A stretch of 64,000 bases of DNA, taken from contig NZ_JOAP01000014.1 of the NCBI RefSeq assembly GCF_000720475.1, positions 97,627 through 161,626 on the forward strand. The letters run 5' to 3'. The notes below the pieces were generated by a model. It was not told the DNA's origin. It ran no database searches and was given only the letters and a program-made list of their open reading frames with translations. The DNA comes from Streptomyces aureocirculatus (GTDB lineage: Bacteria; Actinomycetota; Actinomycetes; Streptomycetales; Streptomycetaceae). A program made the translations under genes and the position numbers. Each line of letters opens with the position of its first letter. Position 1 is the first letter of the stretch. Shown here piece by piece: positions 1-9,985 of the stretch.

Positions 1-286
1 ATGAGCTGTGGGGTGCGGTCGGCGAACCGTGGAGCGCCACCGGCCAGCCGCGAGGCGCAACTGGAGAACAAGGACCTTGGGCGCCGTGCAGGAGGGGGGT
101 CCGTGCTGGGGCGGGTGGCTGCGGTCATCGAGAGGGCACACGGCCGTATGGGCGGCTTCCTGAGGCGTATCCGTGACTTGCGGCGGCCCAGGCCCGTTCA
201 CCTGAGTGGCGGTACCCACGTCCGGGTCGCGCCGCTGCACCGCGACCGAGTCTCCGTAGCGCAGACAACGCAGAAGAGGCTGCCCC
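1..286. other. Non-coding or unassigned leader region
   Basis: No gene is assigned here. A frame open from base 1 runs on under the next gene, but its product is Arg/Pro/Ala-rich and looks like out-of-frame GC-rich sequence. The stretch probably holds the promoter of the debranching-type gene. A ribosome-binding sequence GAAGAGG lies at about 273-279. No clear -35/-10 pair was seen. Confidence 0.4.
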
Positions 287-2392
287 ATGCACGTTCCCGC
301 CCTGCCCTCCGGCTTCGTCCGCTCCGACGTCTCCGTCAAGCCCAAGAAGCCCGACAACGGGCAGCCCGACAGCAATCGTCCACCCGCGCCGGGGTCCCGG
401 CGTCCGCCCACCGGGCAGGCCCCGGCATCCGCTTCACGCCGCCCCGGAGTGCTGCCGCCCGTGCATGCTTCGCTGGTCTGCGTGGCGCTGCCGGCGCTGG
501 CTGTCTCCACGGACCAGGGCCAGTTGAACGGCCGCGGGCTCGAAGGTTTCTACCGCTCGGGCAGGCGCATGCTGTCGCGCTGCCAGGTCCGCGTGGCGGG
601 ACGGGAGCCGGTCGCGATGCAGGCCCGGATGCTGTCGGCCGACAGCGCCCGCTTCGTGGCCACCGTCCTTCCGTCGACGGACGGCGGCCCCGATCCGGAC
701 GTCGTCGTGGAGCGGACCCGGCACGCCGACGGAACGGAGAGGATCACGCTGCACAGCGCGGCCAGCCGCCCCCTGAGGCTGCCCGTCGAGGTGTCCCTCG
801 GGACGGACCTGGCGGAACTGGGAGCGGTCGCTGCCGGCCGAGCGGGACCGGAACTCCCCGCCAGCGTCCACGACTCGGGCATGCGATGGTCCTCGGGGAC
901 AGGGCACTGCGTGGTGACCGCCGTCCCGGCACCCACGGACGCGCTCGCTTCCGCAGGGCTGCTGCGCTGGGAAGTGCAGTTGCCGCCGGGAGGCAGCCAG
1001 AGCGTGGAACTGCGCATCCGTCCTCAGGGCGGTGGGCCGGTGCGGCCAGTGGGACATGGCGCGAGCAGCCCGCTGGCCTCCGCCCGGGCCGTGGGCGACG
1101 AGCCGACGGTACAGCGCCTCCTGGACACCTCTGTGGCGGATCTGCGGGCGCTGCTCCTGAGGGACCCCGCGCACCCCACGGATGTGTACGTGGCGGCTGG
1201 GGCGCCCTGGCGGTGTGGTCTCGCGCCGGCGGAGGCACTCACGTCGGCGCGGATGACTCTGCCCCTCGGCACCAGGCTCGCCGTCGGCACGCTGCGTGCC
1301 CTGGGCCGCGGCCAGCTCAAGAACGCGGGATCGCGGTCGGGCATGATCCCGGGGCCGATGAGAGACGCCGGACCGCTCCTGCCTCCCGGGTGCACGGGAG
1401 TCGAAGCCACCCTGCTGTTCCCGGTGCTGCTGGCCGAGGCCTGGCGTTGGGGGACACCGGAAGCGGACATGGCGGAGCTGCTGCCCCCCGCGGAGCAATG
1501 TCTGCGCTGGCTCCTCGAAGCGGTCGGCGACAGCCCCTTCCTCCAGGACCCCCACCCCCGTGGGCCCGCTCGCTGCGAGACCCAGGCCCACGCGCACCGC
1601 GCGGCACTGCTGGGCGCCGACCTGCTCGACGCGTACGGACGCCCGGGAGGTGCGGGGCTGAGGCAGTGGGCGGAGCGGCTGCGCGGCCGGTTCCGGGAGG
1701 AGTTCTGGGTCGCGGACCGGACAGGCGGCAGACCGGCGGCGGCACGTCTGGCCGACGGCCGCACTCTCCCGTTCCTCACCGGGAGCGCGGCCCACCTCCT
1801 GGACACCGGGCTGCTCGGAGCCGGCGTGCTCGCCCCGGGGCTGCTCGACAAGGTGCAGACGGAGCAGGTCGCCAGGCTCCTCGGCGGCCCCGTCATGGAC
1901 TCGGGCTGGGGACTGCGCAGCCTGGGCGCCAAGGAGGCCGCTTACAACCCGTTCGGGCACCGCAGCGGGGCAGTGCGCGTGCACGAGACGGCGGTCGCTG
2001 TCACCGGTCTGGCCGCCGCGGGGTACGAGAAGGAGGCGGGCGCGCTGCTGCGGGGCGTGCTCGCCGCAGCGGAGACCTTCGGCCATCGGCTCCCCGAGAT
2101 GTATGCGAGCGAGCAGCGCGTGGAGGGTGGCGCGCCCCTTCCGCACCCGGCGGCCTGCCGCCCGGCTGCCGTGAGCGCGGCAGCCGGGGTGCAGCTCCTG
2201 ACCCTCCTCGCAGGCATCCGCCCGGACGCGCCCGCGGGCACGGTGACGCTGAACCCTGTCCGCAGTGCGCCCCTGGGCGAGCTCGGGCTGACGGCGCTGC
2301 GGGTGGCGGGAGAGCCGTTCTCGGTGCGCGTGAGCAGGCTCGGCCTCGCCATGGTGGAGGAGGCGGCCGAGGGGCTGCAGTTGGGGGTGTGA
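287..2392 (+). CDS. Glycogen debranching N-terminal domain protein (amylo-alpha-1,6-glucosidase-like)
   Basis: The 701-residue protein resembles the actinobacterial family that pairs a glycogen-debranching N-terminal beta domain (roughly residues 60-255) with an alpha/alpha-barrel glycosidase-like C-terminal part (roughly 285-690). By family it would act on alpha-glucan or a related oligosaccharide in the cytoplasm; the true substrate is unknown. There is a Pro/Ser/Arg-rich leader of about 55 residues and no convincing signal peptide. The ATG at 287 has GAAGAGG seven bases upstream. The stop is followed within two bases by the frame leading to the Nudix gene, but that gene has its own promoter, so co-transcription is uncertain. 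I could not confirm catalytic acids by eye. Confidence 0.75.
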   Translation: MHVPALPSGFVRSDVSVKPKKPDNGQPDSNRPPAPGSRRPPTGQAPASASRRPGVLPPVHASLVCVALPALAVSTDQGQLNGRGLEGFYRSGRRMLSRCQVRVAGREPVAMQARMLSADSARFVATVLPSTDGGPDPDVVVERTRHADGTERITLHSAASRPLRLPVEVSLGTDLAELGAVAAGRAGPELPASVHDSGMRWSSGTGHCVVTAVPAPTDALASAGLLRWEVQLPPGGSQSVELRIRPQGGGPVRPVGHGASSPLASARAVGDEPTVQRLLDTSVADLRALLLRDPAHPTDVYVAAGAPWRCGLAPAEALTSARMTLPLGTRLAVGTLRALGRGQLKNAGSRSGMIPGPMRDAGPLLPPGCTGVEATLLFPVLLAEAWRWGTPEADMAELLPPAEQCLRWLLEAVGDSPFLQDPHPRGPARCETQAHAHRAALLGADLLDAYGRPGGAGLRQWAERLRGRFREEFWVADRTGGRPAAARLADGRTLPFLTGSAAHLLDTGLLGAGVLAPGLLDKVQTEQVARLLGGPVMDSGWGLRSLGAKEAAYNPFGHRSGAVRVHETAVAVTGLAAAGYEKEAGALLRGVLAAAETFGHRLPEMYASEQRVEGGAPLPHPAACRPAAVSAAAGVQLLTLLAGIRPDAPAGTVTLNPVRSAPLGELGLTALRVAGEPFSVRVSRLGLAMVEEAAEGLQLGV

Positions 2393-2482
2393 GGTGCTGG
2401 GCGACGGTGCGGAGGACAGGGCGGGCCGAATGGACGGAACCCGTGAAACGGGGCTGGAAGCAGATGACGCAGGAGGTGTTTA

Positions 2483-2510
2483 TCGTCAGGAAGACGACTA
2501 TGATCGCGGC
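2483..2510 (+). promoter_or_regulatory. Candidate leaderless promoter and operator of the Nudix regulator
   Basis: A -10-like TATGAT (2499-2504) is followed by exactly six bases and then the ATG at 2511, which would place transcription start on the A of the start codon. An inverted repeat, TCGTC (2483-2487) and GACGA (2493-2497) with a 5-bp centre, overlaps the spacer just upstream. This suits an autoregulatory operator for the winged-helix protein it precedes. No good -35 hexamer was seen. The promoter and operator roles are inference. Confidence 0.5.
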
Positions 2511-3272
2511 ATGTCGCCCTACGACCCGTCGGCCTTCCCGCCTTTTGCTGTCACCGTCGATCTGGTCGTGCTGACCGTGCGCCGCCACGCGCTGTGCGCG
2601 CTGGCCGTGCGGCGCGGGGAGTCGCCCTTCCAGGGGCGTTGGGCACTGCCAGGCGGCTTCGTGCGGGTCGACGAGGACCTGTCCGCGGCGGCGGCGCGTG
2701 AGCTGGTGGAGGAGACCGGGCTGTGCGCCCACGATCCGGAGAGCCCCGTTCAGGTCAACGGGGCGCACCTGGAGCAGTTGGCGACGTACGGCGACCCCAA
2801 GCGGGATCCGCGGATGCGGGTGGTCAGTGTCGCCCACCTCGCCCTCGCGCCCGATCTGCCGGCGCCTCGTGCGGGCGGGGACGCGAACAGCGCGCGCTGG
2901 GCACCGGTCGACGCCCTGCTCACCCAGGGCGGCTACGGCCGTGAGGGGGAGCAGGTGGCGCCACTCGCGTTCGACCACGCGCAGATCCTCGCGGACGGCG
3001 TGGAGCGCGCTCGTTCGAAGATCGAGTACTCGTCCTTGGCCACGGCGTTCTGCCCGCCCGAGTTCACCGTGGGTGAGTTGCGCCGGGTGTACGAGGCGGT
3101 GTGGGGCGTCGCGCTCGACCCGCGGAACTTCCACCGCAAGGTGACGGGCACGCCGGGTTTCCTGGTTCCGACGGGAGGGACGACGACGCGCCAGGGCGGC
3201 CGTCCGGCTCAGCTTTTCCGGGCGGGCGGGGCCACGCTTCTCAACCCGCCCATGCTGCGGCCGGACGTCTGA
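2511..3272 (+). CDS. Nudix hydrolase with winged-helix C-terminus (NrtR-like regulator)
   Basis: The 253-residue protein has a complete Nudix box, G-x5-E-x7-R-E-L-V-E-E-T-G-L, at about residues 53-75, followed by a C-terminal segment resembling the winged-helix domain of NrtR-type regulators. Such proteins either hydrolyse nucleotide-diphosphate compounds or use the fold to sense ADP-ribose-like ligands and control NAD-related genes. Upstream in-frame starts exist, but the homologous sequence begins around MSPYDPSAF, and the promoter spacing supports the ATG at 2511. The intact Nudix box means hydrolase activity cannot be excluded. The target genes are not visible here. Confidence 0.8.
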   Translation: MSPYDPSAFPPFAVTVDLVVLTVRRHALCALAVRRGESPFQGRWALPGGFVRVDEDLSAAAARELVEETGLCAHDPESPVQVNGAHLEQLATYGDPKRDPRMRVVSVAHLALAPDLPAPRAGGDANSARWAPVDALLTQGGYGREGEQVAPLAFDHAQILADGVERARSKIEYSSLATAFCPPEFTVGELRRVYEAVWGVALDPRNFHRKVTGTPGFLVPTGGTTTRQGGRPAQLFRAGGATLLNPPMLRPDV

Positions 3273-3340
3273 GAGCAGGCGATCACGCGGGTCTGCGGCG
3301 CGGGTTCCCATCGAACGGCTTGAGTCCCGCGTGTGCCGAG

Positions 3341-3375
3341 TGACGGGTGACGGGTGACGGGTGACGGGTGACGAA
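3341..3375 (+). repeat. 7-bp tandem repeat (TGACGGG x4 plus a variant)
   Basis: Four perfect TGACGGG units run from 3341 to 3368, followed by a degenerate fifth unit. The array lies about 70 bp past the Nudix gene stop, in the gap before the ABC transporter gene. Confidence 0.9.
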
Positions 3376-3567
3376 GGCGCGGCTTCGAGCTTTTCGGACG
3401 CCCTGCTCGGCCGCTTCGAACACCGCTGTTGACACCCGCGGCTCACGCCCTCAGCGAAAAGCCGGAAATGTCGCGTTATCTTGCCTTGGTACCCACGGGG
3501 TTCGTCCGTCCCCGATCCGGCGGACCCGCCCGGCCGCCGAGCGGTCACACATCCGGCGAGAGAAGCG

Positions 3568-5682
3568 ATGATCCAGGCCACCGGACTGACCAGCAATCCA
3601 CGCCAGGAACTCCCGCCTGCCGTCGACGACGTCTCCTTCGAGGCGCGCACGGGCCGTGTCACCGCACTGCTCGGCGCCTCGGGCGCAGGCAAGACGACCG
3701 TGCTCAGGCTGGCGCTCGAACTCCAACAAGGCCGTGGGATCACCTACTTCAGGGGCCGCCCCCTGCACCGCATCGCTCACCCTTCCAGGGAGGTGGGTGT
3801 GCTGCTCGGTGAGGTTCCCGGCCATCCGGGACGCACGGTGCGAGGGCACCTGCGCATGCTCTGCGCCGCGGTGGGCGTGCCCGTTCCGCGCGCCGACGAC
3901 GTGCTGGAGGCCGTCGGTCTCGTCAGCCTCCGGGAGGAACGGCTCGGCAGCCTCTCGCGCGGCATGGACCGCAGGCTCGGACTCGCCTGCGCTTTGCTGG
4001 CCGATCCGCACACGCTCGTCCTGGACGGCCCCACCGACGGGCTCTCGGCGAAGGAAGGCGGTTGGTTGCACGGGTTCCTGCGGGCGCACGCCACACAGGG
4101 CGGCACTGTCCTGTACTCCACCAGCGACCCGAAGGAAGCTGCCCGGACCGCTGACCGGGTCGTCACGCTCGACGCCGGACGCGTTGTCGCGGACCAGGAC
4201 GCCGCGGAGTTCGCCCGCACCCGGCTGCGCCCCCGCGTCGTCGTACGCACCCCGCACGCGGCCCGCCTCGGTGCGCTCCTGGCCAAGGAGGCACGCGCCC
4301 GCCGTCGGCCCGTCGAGGTGGTGAAGGAGGACGGCAACAGACTCTCGGTGTACGGCAGCACCTGCGCAGAGGTGGGCGAAGCCGCGTACCGGCACGGCAT
4401 CCTCGTCCACCAACTCGCCGACGAGGTCGGAGTCGCGGGGCCACCGACAGCTTCTGCGTTGACGTCGGGGGAGCGGACCGTGGCCGAGCCTGCGCCCGCG
4501 CTCACTCCCGCGCCTCCAGCCTCCGCGCCGCGTGCTCCCGACGCGCTGGGCGAGAGCCTCACGCAGGAGTGCCCGCCGGGCGCATCAGGGCCCGGTCGAG
4601 AAGCCGAGCCGGACCAAGCGTCCGAACCCACCCGGCCGGACAATCCCGTATATCTCGACGGGCCCGCGGATCTCGACCAGCCCGCACATCTCGACGAGCC
4701 CACGCCCTTCGACCAGTCCGAACGCTCAGTCGACCCCGCGCGTACGGCCGACTCCGCGCGTACGGCCAAAGCTCCCTACCGGCTCACACCGCTGTTTCCT
4801 CCGGAGGGCGGCGTGCCCTCCGCGGCCCTTGGCGCCACTTCCGCGTCCGCGCCCCGGCCCGGTCAACCACAACCTTCTTCGCCCTTGCCGCCCCCCATCA
4901 CCGTCCGTACCGCCTGTAGCCCGCTGAGGCCCGTGCGGTACGAACTGCGCCGTGTCACCGGAGTCGGCACCGGATATCTGACGGTGGCTGTGGTTCTGGC
5001 CGTGTCCGCGGCCATGAGCGTCCTTCTCGCGCGCAGCAGCCACACGCCTCAGCCCCACCTGCTCGCCGCGTGGCCGGTGGAACTTCCCTTGCCTCCGGCG
5101 GCCCTTGGCGCCGGTCTTCTCGGTGCGCTCGCCTTCGGCGAGGAGTTCCGCCACCCCGCCCTCGCCACAGACCGCGGCACCGTCCCGCGCCGCCTCGGCC
5201 TGCTCATCGCAAAGCTCGTGGTGGCCGCCGCCACAGCCCTGCTCCTGGCCGTCCTCACCGTCGGATGCGACGCCATGCTGCTGCATCTTGTATACGGACC
5301 GCAGCTCACCGAAGTTCCCGCTGACTGGCTTTCTTCGAGCGTGAGTTGGGCGGCCCTCATGGTGGGCTGCGCATGGGCGGGGGTGCTGGCGGCAGGTGTG
5401 TTCCGGTCCACGACAGCCGGCCTCGCCGCGGTTCTCGCGGTGCCGATCGTCGTCGTACCCCTTGCGCAGAAGGCCCTGGAGGGACCGTCTGTGCGATCTG
5501 CGGCCGGTCTGCCGGGCCGGTTGCGGGACCTGGCGCTGGTGCAGTGGCCCTTCGGGATCGAACGTTACGTCGCCGGGGTGGTCCGCATGCTCGCTCAACC
5601 TGTCGGCAGCGCCCTGACGTTGTCGGTCACCGCTCTGCTCTGCGCCTTTCTGCTCACCGCGACGCGAAGCAAGGTGCGCTGA
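3568..5682 (+). CDS. ABC transporter: ATPase domain fused through a long linker to a membrane domain
   Basis: The 704-residue protein starts with an ABC ATPase. Walker A GASGAGKT is at about residues 36-43, a degenerate signature LSRGM (canonical LSGGQ) at 129-133, and a Walker B TLVLDG at 149-154 in which the usual catalytic Glu after Asp is Gly. A Pro/Asp/Ala-rich, probably disordered linker of about 170 residues follows, containing DL/HL-D-x-P style repeats. The last 245 residues or so hold several hydrophobic helices like an ABC-2-type permease. The ATG at 3568 follows GAGAGAAGC; an earlier in-frame start at 3481 would add a Pro/Arg-rich leader. It lies upstream of whiH, a position I recall being conserved in Streptomyces. 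The substrate is unknown and ATP hydrolysis may be impaired. Confidence 0.75.
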   Translation: MIQATGLTSNPRQELPPAVDDVSFEARTGRVTALLGASGAGKTTVLRLALELQQGRGITYFRGRPLHRIAHPSREVGVLLGEVPGHPGRTVRGHLRMLCAAVGVPVPRADDVLEAVGLVSLREERLGSLSRGMDRRLGLACALLADPHTLVLDGPTDGLSAKEGGWLHGFLRAHATQGGTVLYSTSDPKEAARTADRVVTLDAGRVVADQDAAEFARTRLRPRVVVRTPHAARLGALLAKEARARRRPVEVVKEDGNRLSVYGSTCAEVGEAAYRHGILVHQLADEVGVAGPPTASALTSGERTVAEPAPALTPAPPASAPRAPDALGESLTQECPPGASGPGREAEPDQASEPTRPDNPVYLDGPADLDQPAHLDEPTPFDQSERSVDPARTADSARTAKAPYRLTPLFPPEGGVPSAALGATSASAPRPGQPQPSSPLPPPITVRTACSPLRPVRYELRRVTGVGTGYLTVAVVLAVSAAMSVLLARSSHTPQPHLLAAWPVELPLPPAALGAGLLGALAFGEEFRHPALATDRGTVPRRLGLLIAKLVVAAATALLLAVLTVGCDAMLLHLVYGPQLTEVPADWLSSSVSWAALMVGCAWAGVLAAGVFRSTTAGLAAVLAVPIVVVPLAQKALEGPSVRSAAGLPGRLRDLALVQWPFGIERYVAGVVRMLAQPVGSALTLSVTALLCAFLLTATRSKVR

Positions 5683-5744
5683 CGGGAATCTGCCGCCACC
5701 CGTTCCCGCCTTGTGGGCAAGTCTCCGGTGAGCGGCGGCTTCTT

Positions 5745-5823
5745 TCCGATAAGGCGTCAATTGCAGCGAGGTAAGCGATCACCCTTTCGTGTGCTTTTCA
5801 CCAAAGACCTCAAGGGACTTGAG
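5745..5823 (+). promoter_or_regulatory. Candidate whiH promoter (sigma-WhiG-like -10) and palindrome
   Basis: TCCGATAA at 5745-5752 matches seven of eight bases of the sigma-WhiG -10 consensus GCCGATAA. whiH is known to depend on WhiG in Streptomyces coelicolor. No good TAAA -35 is present at the expected distance. Downstream, in the presumed leader, CTCAAG-GGA-CTTGAG (5809-5823) is a perfect 6-bp inverted repeat of the size bound by GntR/FadR dimers and could be an autoregulatory site. Confidence 0.5.
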
Positions 5824-5845
5824 AGCCGCGCCGACAACTGAATCC

Positions 5846-6736
5846 GTGAGTACCCTTGCGCACACCATGATGACCACCGCCCGTTCCGCAGAGTCCGGCC
5901 TCGCCGGTCCGACGGGCGACCTCGACCGCTACCCCTACGCGGAGGCGCCCGGCGCCGACCGCGTGGTCGCGCCCGCCTGGGAAGGCATGGAGCAGGACCT
6001 CGGCCGCGTGGGCCGGCGAGCCACCGGAAACCGCGGCCGTGGGCTGCACGGACAACTGGTCCAGCAGCTCGGACAGATGATCGTCTCCGGCGACCTGGGG
6101 GCAGACCGTCCCCTGGTGCCGGAGGAGATCGGCCAGCGGTTCGAGGTCTCCCGCACCGTCGTCCGCGAATCACTGCGCGTACTGGAGGCCAAAGGCCTCG
6201 TCAGCGCCCGGCCCAACGTCGGCACGCGCGTACGACCGGTCAGCGACTGGAACCTGCTCGACCCGGACATCATCGAGTGGCGGGCCTTCGGCCCGCAGCG
6301 CGACGACCAGCGGCGCGAACTCAGCGAGCTGCGGTGGACCATCGAGCCGCTGGCCGCCCGCCTCGCCGCCGGACATGGCCGCGAGGAGGTGCAGCAGCGG
6401 CTCGCGGACATGGTCGAGATCATGGGCCACGCGCTCGCCCAAGGCGACTCGATCACCTTCTCCCGCGCGGACGCCGAGTTCCACTCGCTGCTCATCCAGG
6501 TCGCGGGCAACCGCATGCTGGAACACCTGTCCGGCATCGTCTCGGCCGCACTCCAGGTCTCCGGAGGCCCTGTCACCGGCTGTGACCGCGCGAACGAGGC
6601 GTCCCTCGTGCACCACTCCCGGATCGTCGACGCCCTTGCCGCGGGCGACGGACCAGGCGCGGAAGCCGCCATGCGCCAGTTGCTCACGGTCCACCCGGAA
6701 GGGGAGCGCGTGGTGCCCGCTCCCCGCGAGCACTGA
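5846..6736 (+). CDS. whiH: GntR/FadR-family sporulation regulator WhiH
   Basis: From a GTG at 5846 the protein has 296 residues. After a 60-residue leader comes a GntR winged helix-turn-helix (about residues 64-128, with VSRTVVRESLRVLEAKGLV), then an FCD ligand-binding domain containing DAEFHSLL and HHSRIVDAL, whose Asp/His residues are typical metal or effector ligands. The position directly upstream of hrdB and the start VSTLAHTMM fit WhiH, which acts in aerial hyphae and is needed for sporulation septation. No clear ribosome-binding site precedes the GTG, so ATG 5867 is an alternative start. The effector of WhiH is not known to me. Confidence 0.85.
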   Translation: MSTLAHTMMTTARSAESGLAGPTGDLDRYPYAEAPGADRVVAPAWEGMEQDLGRVGRRATGNRGRGLHGQLVQQLGQMIVSGDLGADRPLVPEEIGQRFEVSRTVVRESLRVLEAKGLVSARPNVGTRVRPVSDWNLLDPDIIEWRAFGPQRDDQRRELSELRWTIEPLAARLAAGHGREEVQQRLADMVEIMGHALAQGDSITFSRADAEFHSLLIQVAGNRMLEHLSGIVSAALQVSGGPVTGCDRANEASLVHHSRIVDALAAGDGPGAEAAMRQLLTVHPEGERVVPAPREH

Positions 6737-7280
6737 CCGCCTCCCGCGTCAGCGCAGCACGCCGTGCACGCCGCGCAGCATCGTTTCGCTGCTCCGTCAC
6801 CCGATGACCTCGTCCGCGTCGCCGGACCCCCCGCTCCGCAAGGGGCCAGGGGGCTCCGGAGGCGCGGACGCGGGGGCGATAAGGCGGACGCACGGAATCC
6901 GGTGCCGCTGCGCCCGGACCCCGACACTCCGGTGACGGCCCCGCGTACGTACGTGTATGGGGCAGTACGTCACACGATGTCGACGTACACATCCGACCGG
7001 CTGCTGATGGAACTCTCGTCGCTTCTGGCCGCATCTAGCTGCTTTTGACCGCTTACGAGGTGTGACTCGGACCACGTAGATTGGGCGTAACGCTCTTACT
7101 GGCAGCGCGATGACCTAAGAGGTGATAGCCGAGGAGGGAACACAGCCGTCGTTCGCGGCGCTGTGCGAGCTCCACGGGTCCCGCCCGCGCCGTCGGCCCA
7201 ATCCCCAGCCGTCGGTCGTCGGCTCCGGTCCACAGTGGACGGGGCCGGAAGCCGTTTTCCAACGTTCCGAGAGGTTGTTC
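6737..7280. promoter_or_regulatory. Long intergenic region and hrdB promoter
   Basis: This 544-bp gap holds no convincing gene. It contains several GTACGT/ACGTAC hexamers (6944-6988) and, nearer hrdB, a -10-like TAGATT at 7077-7082; the best -35 candidate, TTACGA at 7053-7058, is weak. The leader from there to the hrdB GTG is about 190 nt. In Streptomyces hrdB transcription is reported to use the ECF sigma factor ShbA, which would explain a non-canonical -35. The hrdB ribosome-binding site GAGAGG is at 7269-7274. Confidence 0.5.
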
Positions 7281-8828
<1,548 letters not shown>

Positions 8829-8840
8829 TCCGAACCGGTC

Positions 8841-8914
8841 CTCCGGGTGAACCCCCGGAGCCACATGCCGCGAAAAGGCCCGCAGCCTCCTGTACGGGGA
8901 GTGTGCGGGCCTTT
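8841..8914 (+). terminator. hrdB terminator (two consecutive hairpins)
   Basis: Two stem-loops follow the hrdB stop. CTCCGGG/CCCGGAG (8841-8860) has a 6-nt loop, and an 11-bp stem AAAGGCCCGCA/TGCGGGCCTTT (8874-8914) has a 19-nt loop. The second ends in the TTT of its own arm; there is no long U-tract. Confidence 0.8.
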
Positions 8915-9002
8915 CGTGTGTGCGGTGGCCCCGGGTGCGTGTCCCGTCGTCTGCGTGCGTCCCGCCCACGTGCCGCACGTGCGGGGTGTGGAGAGGTGAC
9001 TG

Positions 9003-9031
9003 ACTCTGGGTGTGCGATTGCAACCCAGAGT
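9003..9031 (+). promoter_or_regulatory. Perfect 9-bp inverted repeat against the protease ribosome-binding site
   Basis: ACTCTGGGT (9003-9011) and ACCCAGAGT (9023-9031) are perfect complements around an 11-nt loop. The right arm ends immediately before the ribosome-binding sequence GAGGAG of the protease gene. It could be an operator or an mRNA hairpin that affects translation or stability. Confidence 0.6.
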
Positions 9032-9042
9032 GAGGAGATCGC

Positions 9043-9873
9043 ATGCGTCGTCCCATCGTCCGAACGCTGGCGCAAGCGGCGGCCCTGGGGGCCGCGGCAG
9101 CCGTGCTGCCCCTGGCCTCCCCGGCCCCCGCGACGGCCGACAGCGTCGTGGTCGGAGGCAAGCCGGTGCGAGTGGCCGACAGTCCATGGGTGGTGGCCCT
9201 CTCCAGCCGTGACCGGTTCGGGGGTATCCGGTCGGGTCAGTTCTGCGGCGGTGTCGTCGTCGGGCGCTCGACGGTCCTCACGGCTGCGCACTGCATGGGC
9301 AAGGAAGTTCTGGGCGTACCGCTCCGCCGGGTGTCGGACCTGAAGGTCATCGCGGGCCGTGAGGACCTGACCACGAACGCGGGCAGCGAGATCTCGGTCA
9401 GCGCTGTGAAGATCAATCCCCAGTACGACGCCTCCACCAACTCCGGCGACTTCGCGACACTGACTCTGGCGGAGCCGCTCCCGGAGAGCTATGTGATCCG
9501 GGCGGCGGGGGCTGGTGACGAGGCCTACAAGCCCGGCACGAGCGCGGCCGTCTACGGATGGGGTGACACCACGGGGCGCGGCAACTACGCACGGTCGCTG
9601 CACGCCGCGGATGTGACGGTGCTCGCGGACAAGGAGTGCCAGGAGGCGTACCCGGGCAGTGCGGACGGGACGTACACACCCGAGACCATGGTCTGCGCGG
9701 GGGAGCTCCAGGGCGGCCGTGACGCCTGTCAGGGCGACAGTGGCGGGCCGCTGGTGGCCGGCGGCAAGCTCATCGGCCTGGTGTCGTGGGGGGACGGCTG
9801 TGGCCGCGCAGGCAGCCCCGGGGTGTACACGCGGATCTCGGAGGTCGTGCGGATGATGCAACGGCACGGCTGA
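9043..9873 (+). CDS. Secreted trypsin-like serine protease (S1 family)
   Basis: This 276-residue preprotein has a signal peptide (about residues 1-32, with an Ala/Leu core and a PATADS-type cleavage region). The chymotrypsin-fold catalytic triad is present: His83 in TAAHC, Asp136 in SGDFATL and Ser233 in GDSGGP. Asp227, six residues before the serine, sits where trypsin has its specificity Asp, suggesting cleavage after Lys or Arg. Six cysteines could form disulfides. The segment between signal peptide and catalytic domain is very short, so any propeptide is minimal. GAGGAG precedes the ATG. It is expected to act outside the cell. Confidence 0.93.
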   Translation: MRRPIVRTLAQAAALGAAAAVLPLASPAPATADSVVVGGKPVRVADSPWVVALSSRDRFGGIRSGQFCGGVVVGRSTVLTAAHCMGKEVLGVPLRRVSDLKVIAGREDLTTNAGSEISVSAVKINPQYDASTNSGDFATLTLAEPLPESYVIRAAGAGDEAYKPGTSAAVYGWGDTTGRGNYARSLHAADVTVLADKECQEAYPGSADGTYTPETMVCAGELQGGRDACQGDSGGPLVAGGKLIGLVSWGDGCGRAGSPGVYTRISEVVRMMQRHG

Positions 9874-9897
9874 CGGCTCCGCGGTACCGAGGAACGA

Positions 9898-9941
9898 GAG
9901 CGGGCGGCTGTCCCTGGATGATCAGGGGCAGCCGCCCGCTC
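9898..9941. terminator. Bidirectional terminator between protease and DUF7455 genes
   Basis: A 13-bp perfect stem, GAGCGGGCGGCTG (9898-9910) with CAGCCGCCCGCTC (9929-9941), continues inward after a bulge as CCCTG/CAGGG. It lies between two convergent genes and can serve both. Confidence 0.85.
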
Positions 9942-9985
9942 GCAGGCTTGGTGGCCCGCCGCTTGCTCGTCGTGGTTGCGAGGCG

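Noticed and set aside
1..2574. 857-codon open frame running from base 1 under the debranching-type gene
   Set aside because: The product is Arg/Pro/Ala-rich without domain logic, and it overlaps a frame with a recognisable protein and a good ribosome-binding site. Long non-coding frames are common at this GC content.
7045..7082. TTGACC (7045-7050) as -35 for the TAGATT of hrdB
   Set aside because: The 26-bp spacing is too long for a sigma-70 promoter.
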